Assembly: GCA_963995505.1 (NCBI GenBank) | Contig: OZ023180.1 | Coordinates: 13,654,689 to 13,718,688 of the forward strand | DNA: 64,000 nt | DNA from: Hypericum androsaemum | Taxonomy: Eukaryota > Streptophyta > Magnoliopsida > Malpighiales > Hypericaceae | Direction: 5' to 3' | In this document: piece after piece, positions 1-10,812 of the stretch | How positions within the stretch are numbered: position 1 is the stretch's first letter | Layout of the letters: each line of letters opens with the position of its first letter | Position numbers and translations under genes: made by a program | The notes under the pieces: model-generated | Databases searched by the model: none | What the model was told of the DNA's origin: nothing | Seen by the model: the letters and a program-made list of their open reading frames with translations, nothing else

Positions 1-134
1 CGGCCGCAACCTGTCTTGAAGGCGAGGATGAGGGTTGGGGTTGGAGATGTGATTTTGCTTGGTCTATCGGCAGAGGAGGAGTGACGTTGGTGATATTTGA
101 TTTCACCGGACGGTTTCGAGGAAGAAGAAGGCAT
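1..134 (-). CDS. Possible N-terminal exon of a gene running off the left edge
   Basis: On the minus strand an ATG at 134 opens a frame that stays open to base 1, giving about 44 residues that begin MPSSSSKPSG and are rich in Ser, Pro and Lys. Composition drops sharply to AT-rich DNA just upstream of the ATG, as expected at a gene start. I recognise no domain. The frame is short and could be chance. If real, the gene is divergent from the PPR gene, with a MULE between them. Confidence 0.35.
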   Translation of the reverse strand, partial: MPSSSSKPSGEIKYHQRHSSSADRPSKITSPTPTLILAFKTGCG

Positions 135-252
135 TTTTTAATTTTTTGTAAAGGTATAATGTCTTTTCTAATATAAAAATAATAATAAATTGGTCGATGA
201 CGTCAATAAGGTACCCGAGAATTTCTAAAACCTTACACGGAGGACGGTAGCA

Positions 253-261
253 TAAATTTTA
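253..261. repeat. Left 9-bp target-site duplication of the first MULE
   Basis: TAAATTTTA occurs here and again at 1427-1435, directly flanking the inverted-repeat element. A 9-bp duplication is the hallmark of Mutator-like transposition. Confidence 0.85.
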
Positions 262-1426
262 GGGAAAAGTCCACTTAAGTACCCTGTGGTATCACCGATT
301 ATCACTTGAGTACCCTGTGGTTTAAAATCGATAGAACCGGTCCGACTTTGTCCAATTTTTATCAATTAGGTCCACTCAATTCCGGTTCGAGATTTTTTTG
401 CAAAACGCGTCGTTTTGACGCTTATGTGGACTGCCACGTCGTAGTGACCCGGATTAGTCATTGCTGACATGGCGATAGAAAAATTCACTTAAGTACCATG
501 TGGTATCACCGATTATCACTTGAGTACATTGTGGTTTAAAATCGATAGAACCGGTCCAACTTTTTTCAATTTTTATCACTTAGGTCCACTCAAGTCCAGT
601 TCGGGATTTTTTGCAAAATGCGTCGTTTTGACGCTTATGTGGACTGTCACGTCGTAGTGACCCGGATTAGTCATTGCTGACATGGCGATGGGTAAATTAT
701 CAAATTAGTACTAAATTAATTTATTATTTTTCAAAAAAATCCTTATCCTCCCATCTCTCTTTCTCTCTCTTCTTCCATTCATGTTCTTCAATCTCCCCAT
801 TTTTTCCATCTTCAACCTAACAACAAAATTGGAATCCAACCCGTCCCCTCCGTACAGCCCCCCGGGAAGAGGCAGGGAGGGGGCTCGGGTCGGGGGCGGA
901 CCCGGGAAGAAGAGAGAGAAAGAGAGATGGGAGGATAAGGATTTTTTTGAAAAATAATAAATTAATTTGGTACTAATTTGATAATTTACCCATCGCCATG
1001 TCAACACTGACTAATCCGGGTCACTACGACGTGGCAGTCCACATAAGCGTCAAAACGACGCGTTTTGCAAAAAAATCCCGAACCAGACTTGAGTGGACCT
1101 AAGTGATAAAAATTAGAAAAAGTCAGACCGGTTCTATCGATTTTAAACCACAGGGTACTTAAGTGATAATCGGTGATACCACAGGGTACTTAAGTAGATT
1201 TTTCCCTACCCATCGCCATGTCAGCAATGACTAATCCGGATCACTACGACGTGGCAGTCCACATAAGCGTCAAAACGACGCGTTTTGCAAAAAAATTCCG
1301 AACCGGACTTGAGTGGACCTAAGTGATAAAAATTGGAAAAAGTCGGACCGGTTCTATCGATTTTAAACCACAGGGTACTCAAGTGATAATCGGTGATACC
1401 ACAGGGTACTTAAGTGGACTTTTCCC
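262..1426. mobile_element. Foldback MULE (non-autonomous), 1165 bp
   Basis: The element begins GGGAAAAGTCCACTTAAG and ends with its reverse complement, and it sits inside a perfect 9-bp duplication. Each arm holds two tandem copies of a unit of about 215 bp (262-475 and 476-690; 985-1200 and 1203-1426 inverted). The inner flanks (about 692-770 and 910-985) are also mutually inverted, so nearly the whole element can fold back on itself. Only a GC-rich core near 840-910 is unpaired. No transposase frame is present, so it would need a MULE transposase in trans. It ends about 250 bp upstream of the PPR start codon. Confidence 0.85.
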
Positions 1427-1435
1427 TAAATTTTA
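1427..1435. repeat. Right 9-bp target-site duplication of the first MULE
   Basis: TAAATTTTA, identical to 253-261. Confidence 0.85.
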
Positions 1436-1678
1436 AAATTGTAGAAAACCGAGAAAAAGGAAGACGAAATACCAGGACCTGAGCGTAATTTGCCCTTCGT
1501 CCATGAGGTTCTAATTATACAAAAGAAAATATTATTTAAAAAAATTCTAAATAGAGAGATTCGGACCTGAACCAAAAAAATCCAACGAGAAACCTAATTT
1601 TCTCCAAAACCCTGCCTTAAACCCCCAAGATTAGAACACTTGCTGTCCCCGTTTTGGCCCCATCCAATCCGTTCTAGG

Positions 1679-3280
1679 ATGAGCCATGTTCTCAGGCGAA
1701 ACCCTCGCCACCGGTGCCACCTCATTTCCACTCCGATACGATTTTTTCCCTTCTCCACCGCCACCCCAGCCACGGTAGATCCCCCTCGTCCACCGTCTCT
1801 CAACCGTAGGATCCTCCTGGTGAGGAATCCAACGGCCCCGGTCGTACCCATCATCGAAGAATGGCGGCGACGTGGCGGCGAAGTCCACCACGTGGAGCTC
1901 CGGAAGCTGATCCGCCTGCTCCGTATCCATCGCCGCTTTATCCAAGCTCTCGAGGTCACTCTAATTTCCCTGGGTTAGTTTATTTTAAAATATTTTAAGG
2001 AAATGGGTCCAATTGGTAACGGATTTGGATTTACTTACGGAAGTCTCGAGTTCGACTCTTACAATTGCAGGTCTCAGAGTGGATGGGAAGGCTAAATGGA
2101 TATGTCGCGTCGGGTGGCGATGCTGCCGTTCGGATTGATTTGATCCGTCAAGTAGGCGGGCTCGAGAATGCCGTGGATTATTTCCATAGGATTCCCGAAG
2201 CTTTGAGAGGAATGCACGTGTACGGCGCTCTGTTGAATTGTTACGCGAACGGAAAGTGTTTGCCTGAGGCGGAGGCTGTCATGCGGAAGATGAAAGAATC
2301 GGGATTCCTGAAAACTTCACTGCCTTTTAATGTGATGCTTAAGTTCTATTCTGAGGTGGGTATGTATGAGAAGCTTGATAGCCTGATACACGAGATGAAA
2401 GAAGCGGGCATCAAATGTGATGCGATAACGTTCACCGTTCGATTGAACGCTTATGCAGCCACTTTGGATATTCAAGGCATGGAGAAATTTTTGGAGACAA
2501 TGGAAGCTGATCCTGATTCTGAGACTTTTGTTGACTGGAATACTTATGCTGTTTTGGCAACAGCTTATCTGAGGGCAGGCCTCCCTGAGAGAACTTTAGC
2601 AATGTTGAGGAAGTCCGAGGGTTTAGTTGGCAGTTCCTCCCGAGGGCAGGCATATGAAATATATATCACTTTGTATGCTTCTCTAGGGAATAAAGATGAA
2701 GTGTATCGGGTTTGGGGATTGTATAGAACGCTTGGCAAGTTTTGCAACACATCCTACCTTTGTATGATTAGCTCATTGGTTAAATTGGATGACATTGAGG
2801 GTGCTGAGAGGATCTGGAAGGAGTGGAATACTGGGAAGACATCCTTTTGACAAACGGTTTCCGAACTTCATGATTACTGCTTGTGCAAAGATGGGTCTTT
2901 GGGAAAAGGCAGAGATGTACTTTGACAAATTTAAAGAAAATGGGAGGAAGCCCGACGCTAGCTCTTGGGAACGTTTAGCAGTGGCGTACTACAAAGGCCA
3001 TCAGAAGGACAAGTTAGCGGAATCACTGAAACAAGCAATTCTAGAAAGTAAACCCGGATGGGTACCCAGATACCATACATTCACCAGATATCTTCAGTAC
3101 CTGAGAGGCGAAGGGGGTGATGAAGTTCCAGAGCAGCTGTTGATGTTAGTTAAAGAGCGTTGCCATTGGTCTGAGGAGACTTGCAAGAGATTGATGGGTG
3201 ATATTCCGAGGAGCAACGATGATCAGAGACTTGAATGGAAGACACTTGCTCTTGCCGTATTAAAAGGAGAACACTCCTGA
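1679..3280 (+). CDS. P-class pentatricopeptide repeat protein, mitochondrial type, with a frameshift
   Basis: Exon 1 is 1679-1954 and exon 2 is 2071-3280, joined by a GT-AG phase-0 intron. The N-terminus (MSHVLRRNPRHRCHL..., rich in Arg with no acids) looks like a mitochondrial presequence. Tandem 35-residue helical repeats follow, for example the units around MHVYGALLNCYANGKCLPEA and TSLPFNVMLKFYSEVGMYEK. PPR proteins bind organellar RNA to direct its processing or translation. The C-terminal part (DKRFPNFMITACAKMGLWEK...) lies one frame over: a run of four T at 2845-2848 creates a TGA, while a run of three would keep the family-like sequence continuous. Without the shift the product is about 495 residues, normal for the At2g20710/At4g21705 group. 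It is either a recent pseudogene or a sequence error. Confidence 0.85.
2845..2849 (+). other. Frameshift site in the PPR gene
   Basis: The reading frame ends in a TGA overlapping a TTTT run. The next frame continues the PPR homology immediately (DKRFPNF). Homopolymer length error or a real one-base insertion are the two explanations. The rest of the gene is undamaged, so any inactivation would be very recent. Confidence 0.8.
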
Positions 3281-5687
3281 ATTCTAATACTTTGAGGTAT
3301 GGTACTGCCAATCAAGATGCAATGCTACAAGATTGGTCTTGTTCTGGTGATTGTGCTTAGGTTATTAATAATTTATCTTATTAGTACCCAGTGACCTACT
3401 CTATGCATAGCTTGTCACCAGTTCACTCAAACTAGCTCAAACCTTGGGAGTAAGAGGATCTATCTTGTGAAAGCTAGCATTTCCCAGGTAACTGTCATTT
3501 TTTATTTCTGGTCTAGAGATGTGGTTTTTCTTGTACAATGGGCTTCTTGGGTTAGTTTAGACCTGAACCTGATGTCTCATAGATCAAAAGCGGAACAGTT
3601 CCAGTTGATCCCTCATCGTGTTGCAAATCAGCCAATTCAACCAACAAAGAAATAGTCAGCTCTGTGCTAAATAGCTTGTCCTTTCTCTCAGAGTTTAACT
3701 TGCAACATTTTTTCATAATATCAATCAACCAGAAGTTTTTCTGGCAGACCTCCAGTTACTGCCTGCATTTAATTCTGCATAATACATGAAGAAAAATGAC
3801 TTGTCTTTCAACATGTTCAGGATGCAAGTGTGGATTAAATTGATAAACCTACTTCAGGCTCTAAAATACCTGTCATTTTAGTACAATTGCTGAAACTGGC
3901 ACTCTGGATCCAGAGCATTCTGTTTTCTCCTCTCTAACGAACCCCTTATGGTTTTGTTCTCATGGCAGGCACGTAACTTCAAGGGAGTCCCTATAACAGT
4001 TTCTGTCAGTTTCTCCTGCATATGCTGACTGATACAATTGTATGCCATGTTTCGTTCCTGATGCTAAGCTCTTCCACTCCCTTGGTATATTGATGGCATC
4101 CTAGCCATGCATTTACCTAGCGGGAAACTTTACTGGCAAGATTTGATACGTGTAGTCAACTGTGGTTGATGCAGTTCAGCAACTGGCATCTTTGAGACAG
4201 AGAACCTTGAGTAACAAGTCAGGTTGCTGTATTGTACATGGCGTTTTTTCCTCTCAGGAGTGGAACAGCCAGAAGCAATTTTTCTTTGGGAGAGGCCAGT
4301 TTCTGAAGTTTCTCTGACATGTTCTGAGAGGCTTACTTTGGACTTGACTTGAAGCTTATACAGCTCAATGAAGGGTAGTTTCTGCTGCGTCGACTGTTAA
4401 CCAATTTGATCAGGTTCTTGGTTGCGAAGTCCCGTAACTTTTTCAGCTAGTAATATACTGTTTGGAAATTCATACTTTCAACTTTCAATTGCAGATATTA
4501 TAATGATCATTTAAAGACTGGCAGCCAGGGCCAGGATGAGGGGTGGTTTCTAAGTTTTCGCAGTGTCCGAATCCCTTGGAGAATTAGCCAACCTGGTTAC
4601 AAGTTTTATGTATATGATAGAGATCATTTGATGGTGATGGTAAGAATCACTCTTAGCCGACCACGGGGGATGTCTCTATTTATGTGCATTAAAGAAACAA
4701 GTTCAACATTGCGGGGCCAACAAGAAAGACCTTCCGGAAGGGAAAGGGATCTTTCATGAATTGGGAATTTTTTGAAAGGGTGTGAATTGGGTTTTATGAC
4801 TACAGAGAAACGTGAGCCAGACAAGATCGGGGCATGCCTTTGGGTGACATGGAAGTATCTTATTTAATGCTCCAGACTATGGCCTTTGGATGGTGTTTAA
4901 CAGTAGGGCAGTTGGTTGGTGGTACTTTGGAAAGGAATGTCATTAACATTATGTTTGTCTTCTGAAGAGTTAAATTGAGATTGAGAATTTCCAAGACGTT
5001 TATTTGTGTGTGACCACAGGCCGACCTGTTGATGATGGTCCATGCAAGACATACAGACATGGCCGGTGGGGTAGTCTCTGGTGAAATCTAACAACCTACT
5101 TAAGGGACCCTTTAATAAGAAGGTGCTCCTTTTGTCCAAATAGAAGCAGGATTGACGTCCCAACGGATCCTAATAGCAATGATTTCTGTCATGATCGCAC
5201 TTGCAGTGAAACTTTAGTCTAAACTAGCATGAATTTTGCTCGAAGACGACCCTAGCTGAAATGGCATTTAGTCGAGCTATTTTGTCCTAGAGAAATCTCC
5301 TTTTTGGCCGAAACTACCCGTACCTAGGTACACATACCGAGTAATCTATATTCGAATCATGATAAAACTATTTCTATCAATTCTAAGGGAAATATCTAAC
5401 ATCACTTTATAGAATAAATGGTTACTGGTAGAACTGCAGAAGGAATTCTGCCAACAATCACAAAAACAACAGCAGCATGGATTTATCTGATTAGATGAAG
5501 TTGACCATTTGGTTCCCACTTCAGCCAAAAGAAAGTATATATTAACACAATCGAGCTTGATGATCACGAGGAGAGTACGCCAAAGGAGTAGATTGTTCTA
5601 TTTGATCGACTTGTCCTAATCTCAAAATTACATATAAACCAACACCGGACGTGAAACATCTTTTCTGGTGTAGCCAAGGTTCCATAA
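3281..5687. other. Intergenic region between the PPR and RMA genes; no gene seen
   Basis: It holds the PPR 3' flank and the RMA 3' flank. Short open frames here (for example 3467-3655 and 4897-5163) show no domain and no splice logic. The first few hundred bases have a base composition typical of plant 3' UTRs, so part may be transcribed. Confidence 0.5.
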
Positions 5688-6476
5688 TCAGAAGAGGAGT
5701 AAACACAACAATGCACAGCACACGAGAAACAGGAAAATTCTGCTTAGGGAGCTATCCGCCTGCATTACGTGCCTCCTCACTCTGGGGCTCGCGTTCATGG
5801 CGATGTGGTGGTACGAGTTCGGGTATGTTAGCATGTTGCCCACCGAGGTACCAAACACCCTTGTATGAATCAGCTCGCCAACCGTCCCGAGGTAGGGTTC
5901 GAACATGTTTGTTGTCATTCCGCTTGGACCAATACTTCGTGGGGCAGGGTATGCCACTGACTCGGAGTAATACCTCTGTGATGGATGAACGTGACGATCG
6001 TAGATTTGCCGGGCTGGACGAGAACTGCTAGCGGTAGGAGTCGATCTTGGTGAGTCAAATCCACAGGCAAGAGGTCTTCGGGGAATGATTATGCCGAGGT
6101 TGGGGGCCTTGCTTTCGCAGGATCTCGTGGTCTCGGTTTGGCCCCGGCCGAACAGAGGAACTAAAGCGTCCTGAGAAACTTCGGCTTTGCACACAGGGCA
6201 TTGTGGCTGCTGCTGCAGATCATTGTTTTCAGCAGACACACTTTGGCAATGAAGCCATTTGTATATACATGGCCAACAGTAGAGGTGACCGCAATGCGTG
6301 ACCACCGGATCCTGCACAGCGTCCAAGCAGATATTGCAATCATACTCATTGGAGAGGCCGCCATTGGAATCTCCGACTTTATTAGACAAAGATCTCCACT
6401 TGAGCATAGACTTATCTTCAGCGTTACAGTCGTTCTGGTCAAAAGCGCCTTCGTGGTACTCTTGCATTCTCTCCAT
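5688..6476 (-). CDS. RMA-type RING membrane-anchored E3 ubiquitin ligase
   Basis: The 262-residue product has a C3HC4 RING at about residues 47-96 (CNICLDAVQDPVVTHCGH...CPVCK), preceded by an acidic N-terminus, and a hydrophobic tail anchor over its last ~19 residues. This is the RMA1/2/3 layout: an ER-membrane E3 ligase facing the cytosol, acting in protein quality control and aquaporin turnover in characterised members. The coding part is one exon. I start at the MERMQEYHEG methionine because TGTGTCTCACAG just upstream fits a 3' splice site of a 5'-UTR intron; an in-frame ATG at 6515 would add 13 residues. The leader exon lies about 2 or 4 kb upstream, in a duplicated segment. Confidence 0.9.
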   Translation of the reverse strand: MERMQEYHEGAFDQNDCNAEDKSMLKWRSLSNKVGDSNGGLSNEYDCNICLDAVQDPVVTHCGHLYCWPCIYKWLHCQSVSAENNDLQQQPQCPVCKAEVSQDALVPLFGRGQTETTRSCESKAPNLGIIIPRRPLACGFDSPRSTPTASSSRPARQIYDRHVHPSQRYYSESVAYPAPRSIGPSGMTTNMFEPYLGTVGELIHTRVFGTSVGNMLTYPNSYHHIAMNASPRVRRHVMQADSSLSRIFLFLVCCALLCLLLF

Positions 6477-6681
6477 TCGAAAACCAACTCTGTGAGACAC
6501 ATCACATTCAAGCATTAGAAAATTTTACGAGGTTTTAAGGAGGCTCACTTGAAGAAGAGACATACCAGTTAGAAGCAAGCTAATGGAAGAAAGAATCAAA
6601 CTAGCTTTTGCTATATTGCCAACTTTGTTGTTAAGAACAGAGGTCTCAATAAAAGCAGCAACAACCACCTCACAATTGTAC

Positions 6682-8782
6682 AGTCTACCATGGACCACAA
6701 GATATGCCTAGAAAGCAATAGGTAGGTTAAAATTAGGCCACCATAAAATGTCCCAACCAACTTCATCAAAATAACTCTGCATGCTTTAGGCCTGATCCAA
6801 CTACCTATCTCATTGAAACATACCTTGTGATCCCTCAGCATCAGTAATACATTATCTCGGAAGAATAAATCACAAGATCGACAATCATAAAATAGGTTGC
6901 ATATTGAAAGCCCATGTACCTAATACCCGTCAATTCCTTAGAAAGAACCTTTCACTAGCATAACTTTACAGTGAAGTCTAAAGTGGGAGTGAGAAGATGT
7001 AGCATAGGTCTTTTTGTGGTTGATACCATTCGGTATCTGCGCCGACTAATTCAGGTTCGAGCGAGGGATAACATTTGAGATGTTAACATAGGTTAATTGT
7101 TCTATTACTCAACATAGTTCCAACTAAATTAGCAAAAATCGAAGCCAGATGTATCAGATTTCAGGGCTCTTCTTACAACAAATCAAATAGGACATGAAAT
7201 GTCCGGACCTCACCAGTTTACAGATATATCCAATCAAGTCTGGTGGCAAAATTAAACACTCTTGCAGCAGCAACAAAGCAAGCTCACAACAGCATTAGTG
7301 ATTCTCCAAAAACCATGCATTAACTTCAACCAAACAACAAAATCATCAAGGAGGCCTCCCAAATCCCAAGAAAAAAATGTCTCCAAGAAGTGACCAAATT
7401 AATTCCCACATACTGCCACCAACCTCTTCCACCGCAACTGGGTTACACACAACCAAAAACCAACAAAGAGACAAGAAACAGCTGGACTTTGATTGGAGAA
7501 GGTAACAAAAGTCTGGAAGGGATGACCACTTTGCAAGGCTGAGTCACTCTGTGTAAAAAACAAAAAAAAAATCCCCCCTCGCTCCTTCCCTGCCTCTAGG
7601 CGTACACGCAAAAGTTGCAGCCCACTACCTAAAACCATGAAGCTATTGTAGTCCGAGGCTCAAGAACATAAGAAACACCCTTAACCCTAAAATAGGGTCC
7701 GACGTTATCGGACTCTAAATATCATCTTATACCAAAAAACCATGAAGCTAATGTAGTCCAAGGCTCAAGAATGTAAGAAACACCCTTCAAAGAATTATCC
7801 CTAATATAGAGCCCGACATTACTCGACTCTATATATCAACTTATACCAAATCCAAGGCTAAACAATTTCATGTTAAGCTGCCCACCAAGCAAAGGGCAAA
7901 AACCCTCTAAAGATTAAAAAAGACTGAACCTTTATATATAGAGAGATAAGCGTATAACACTCAAGATGACTCCTCTTCACACCAACTTGCACAGTGTAAA
8001 CGAGAAAAACAACAAAAAGGCTCATAAATTCTAAAGATTGAAACTTTAACAAAACCCATGTTAGGAATAACGTCCGAAGCACCAAAGCTGATATCTTTTT
8101 TTCCTACCAGAAGAATAAAAATAAAAACAGAAAGGAAAAAATTAAAAAAAAAGAATAGATTCGTGAAGGGTGTTTCTATTACACGTAACGAGAAATGAGT
8201 TGGCCCTAAACTTCTTGTCATGTGGATATCAAGAGACCCAGGGACCGAGAATGGAAGATTCTATTCAATTGGGAATTAAAAATGGATGAGTGCTTCTTAC
8301 CTCCAGAGAGAGAGATCCGATGAGGAGGAGACAGAGAAAGGAGACGTCGATGGGAGACTAGAAGATTACACAGTGATGGCGCCGGGAGAGAGAGAAAGGT
8401 GACGATAATGATAAATCAAGGGACAAAGGGGGAGAGAGGTGGAAGCGACATATATATATATAAAGTTATTTTTTAAGCTCTGTTATTAATTGTGGAGTAA
8501 GTTCTGATAAATTTGAGGTGGGTGAGATTTTTGTAAAGTGAAAAATTTTTAAAAATATTTAATATTTTTGCATTTTTAAAAATTTAGATTCGAAACTGTT
8601 TAAACTAAAACAACACTTTTTTAGTTGTTCTCGTTGTTTGTTGGTAACGAATTTACATGGCTTTTCGATTAGTGTGCTTAACTCACGTTTTCTAACTAAC
8701 ATGTTACTGGAGCAGATTAAGATCATTACCAGAAAAGAGAGGATTATTGAGTAAGCATGCAAGCAACAACAACAAGAGACTA
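6682..8782 (-). repeat. Proximal copy of a 2.1-kb tandem duplication (RMA 5' intron, leader exon and promoter)
   Basis: This segment matches 8807-10812 in direct orientation almost throughout, with small indels and scattered substitutions. Shared landmarks include CTACCATGGACCACAAGATA at the start and GAGTAAGCATGC near the end. It contains most of the 5'-UTR intron of the RMA gene, an untranslated first exon and a TATA-like tract. The divergence suggests an old but clear segmental duplication. Confidence 0.85.
8301..8466 (-). promoter_or_regulatory. Proximal RMA promoter and untranslated first exon (copy A)
   Basis: On the minus strand a TATATATATATA tract (about 8450-8463) is followed by a CT-rich leader that ends in GGAG|GTAAGAAGC, a good 5' splice site at 8301. 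The leader would splice to the acceptor just before the RMA start codon. There is no ATG-initiated frame of note in the leader. Confidence 0.6.
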
Positions 8783-8806
8783 CCTATCTCATTGAAACAC
8801 ATTTCT

Positions 8807-10812
8807 ACCATGGACCACAAGATATGTGTAGAAAGCAATAGGTAGGTTAAATTTAGGCCACCATAATTAAAATGTCCCAACAACCTTCATGAAAATAACT
8901 CTGCATGCTCTAGGCCTGATCCAACTACCTATCTCATTGAAACACATCTTGTGATCCCTCAGCATCAGTAATACATCATCTCGGAAGAAGAAATCACAAG
9001 ATCAACAATCATAAAATAGGTTGCATATTGAAAGCACATGTACCTAATACCCGTCAATTCCTTAGACGGAGGAACCTTTCACTAGAATAGGTCTTTTTGT
9101 GGTTGATACCAACCGGTATTTGGGCCGACTAATTCAGGTTTGAGTGAGGGATAACATTTGAGATGGTAACATAGGTTAATAGAACATTAAAGATAACTGG
9201 TATTACTCAACATAGTAAAAGCCTAATCAGAAAAAAATCCAAGCATGATGTATCAGATTTCAGGGCTCTTCTTACAACAAATCAAACAGGACATGAAATG
9301 CCATTAAACTCTCTTGCAGCAGCAGCAACAAAGCAAGCTCACAACAGCATTAGTGATTCTCCAAAAACCATGCATTAACTTCAAGTAAACAACAAAATCA
9401 TCAAGGAGGCCTCCCAAATCCCAAGAAAAAATGCCTCCAAGAAGTGACCAAATTAATTCCCACATACTGCCACCAACCTCTTCCACCGCAACTGGGTTAC
9501 ACACAACCAAAAACCAACAAAGAGACAAGAAACAGCTGGACTTTGATTGGAGAAGGTAACAAAAGTCTGGAAGGGATGACCACTTTGCAAGGCTGAGTCA
9601 CTCTTTATGTGTAAAAAACAAAAAAAAAACCCCCTCGCTCCTTCCCTGCCTCTAGGCGTACACGCAAAAGTTGCAGCCCACTACCTAAAACCATGAAGCT
9701 ATTGTAGTCCAAGGCTCAAGAACATAAGAAACACCCTTAACCCTAAAATAGGGTCCGACGTTATCGGACTCTAAATATCATCTTATACCAAAAAACCATG
9801 AAGCTAATGTAGTCCAAGGCTCAAGAATGTAAGAAACACCCTTCAAAGAATTATCCCTAATATAGAGCCCGACATTACTCGACTCTATTTATCAACTTAT
9901 ACCAAATCCAAGGCTAAACAATTTCATGTTAAGCTGCCCACCAAGCAAAGGGCAAAAACCCTCTAAAGATTAAAAAAGACTGAACCTTTATAGATAGAGA
10001 GATAAGCGTATAACACTCAAGATGACTCCTCTTCACACCAACTTGCACAGTGTAAACGAGAAAAGCAACGAAAAGGCTCATACATCCCAAAGATTGAAAC
10101 TTTAACAAAAACCCATGTTAGGAATAACGTCCAAAGCGCCAAGCTGATTTTTTTTCCCTACCAGAAGTATAAAAATCAAAACAGAAAGAAAAAATGAAAA
10201 AAAAATAGATCCGTGAAGGGTGTTTCTGTTACACGTAACGAGGAATAAGTTGGCCCTAAACTTCTTATCTTGTGGTTAACAAGAGACCATGAACCGGGAA
10301 TGAAAGATTATATTCTATTGGGAATTAAAAATAAGTGCTTCTTACCTAGAGAGAGAGAGATCCGATGAGGAGGAGACTGAGAGAGGAGACGTCGATGGGA
10401 GACTAGAAGATTACACAGTGATGGCGCCGGGAGAGAGAGAGAAAGGTGACGATAATGATAAATCAAGGGACAAAGGGGGAGAGAGGTGGAAGCGACATAT
10501 ATATATATATAAAGTTATTTTTTAAGCTCTGTTATTAATTGTGGAGTAAGTTCCGATAAATTTGAGGTAGGTGAGATTTTTGTAAAGTGAAAAATTTTAA
10601 AAAAGTATTTAATATTTTTGCATTCTAAAAAATTCAGACTCGAAACTTGTTAAACTAAAACAACACTCTTTCAGTTGTTCTCATTGTTTGTTGGTAACGA
10701 ATTTACATGGCTTTTCGATTAGTGTGCTTAACTAACGTTTTCTAACTAACATGTTACTGGAGCAGAGAGGATTATTGAGTAAGCATGCGAGCAGCAACAA
10801 CAAGAGACTAAA
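8807..10812 (-). repeat. Distal copy of the 2.1-kb tandem duplication
   Basis: Direct repeat of 6682-8782. The junction shows the end of copy A (CAACAACAAGAGACTA) running straight into copy-B-like sequence, whereas the distal end of copy B (ending CAAGAGACTAAACAAAATC) continues into unique DNA. No coding frame is duplicated; only the promoter, leader exon and part of the intron are. Confidence 0.85.
10346..10512 (-). promoter_or_regulatory. Distal RMA promoter and untranslated first exon (copy B)
   Basis: Same arrangement as copy A: a TATATATATA tract near 10497-10511, a CT-rich leader and a GTAAGAAGC donor at 10346. Either copy could supply the RMA leader exon, giving alternative first exons and a 5'-UTR intron of about 1.8 or 3.9 kb. 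Confidence 0.55.

Noticed and set aside
711..1007. 98-residue minus-strand ORF
   Set aside because: It lies inside the palindromic core of the foldback MULE and has no domain.
1594..1959. Minus-strand ORFs over the PPR first exon
   Set aside because: Antisense shadows of a GC-rich coding exon.
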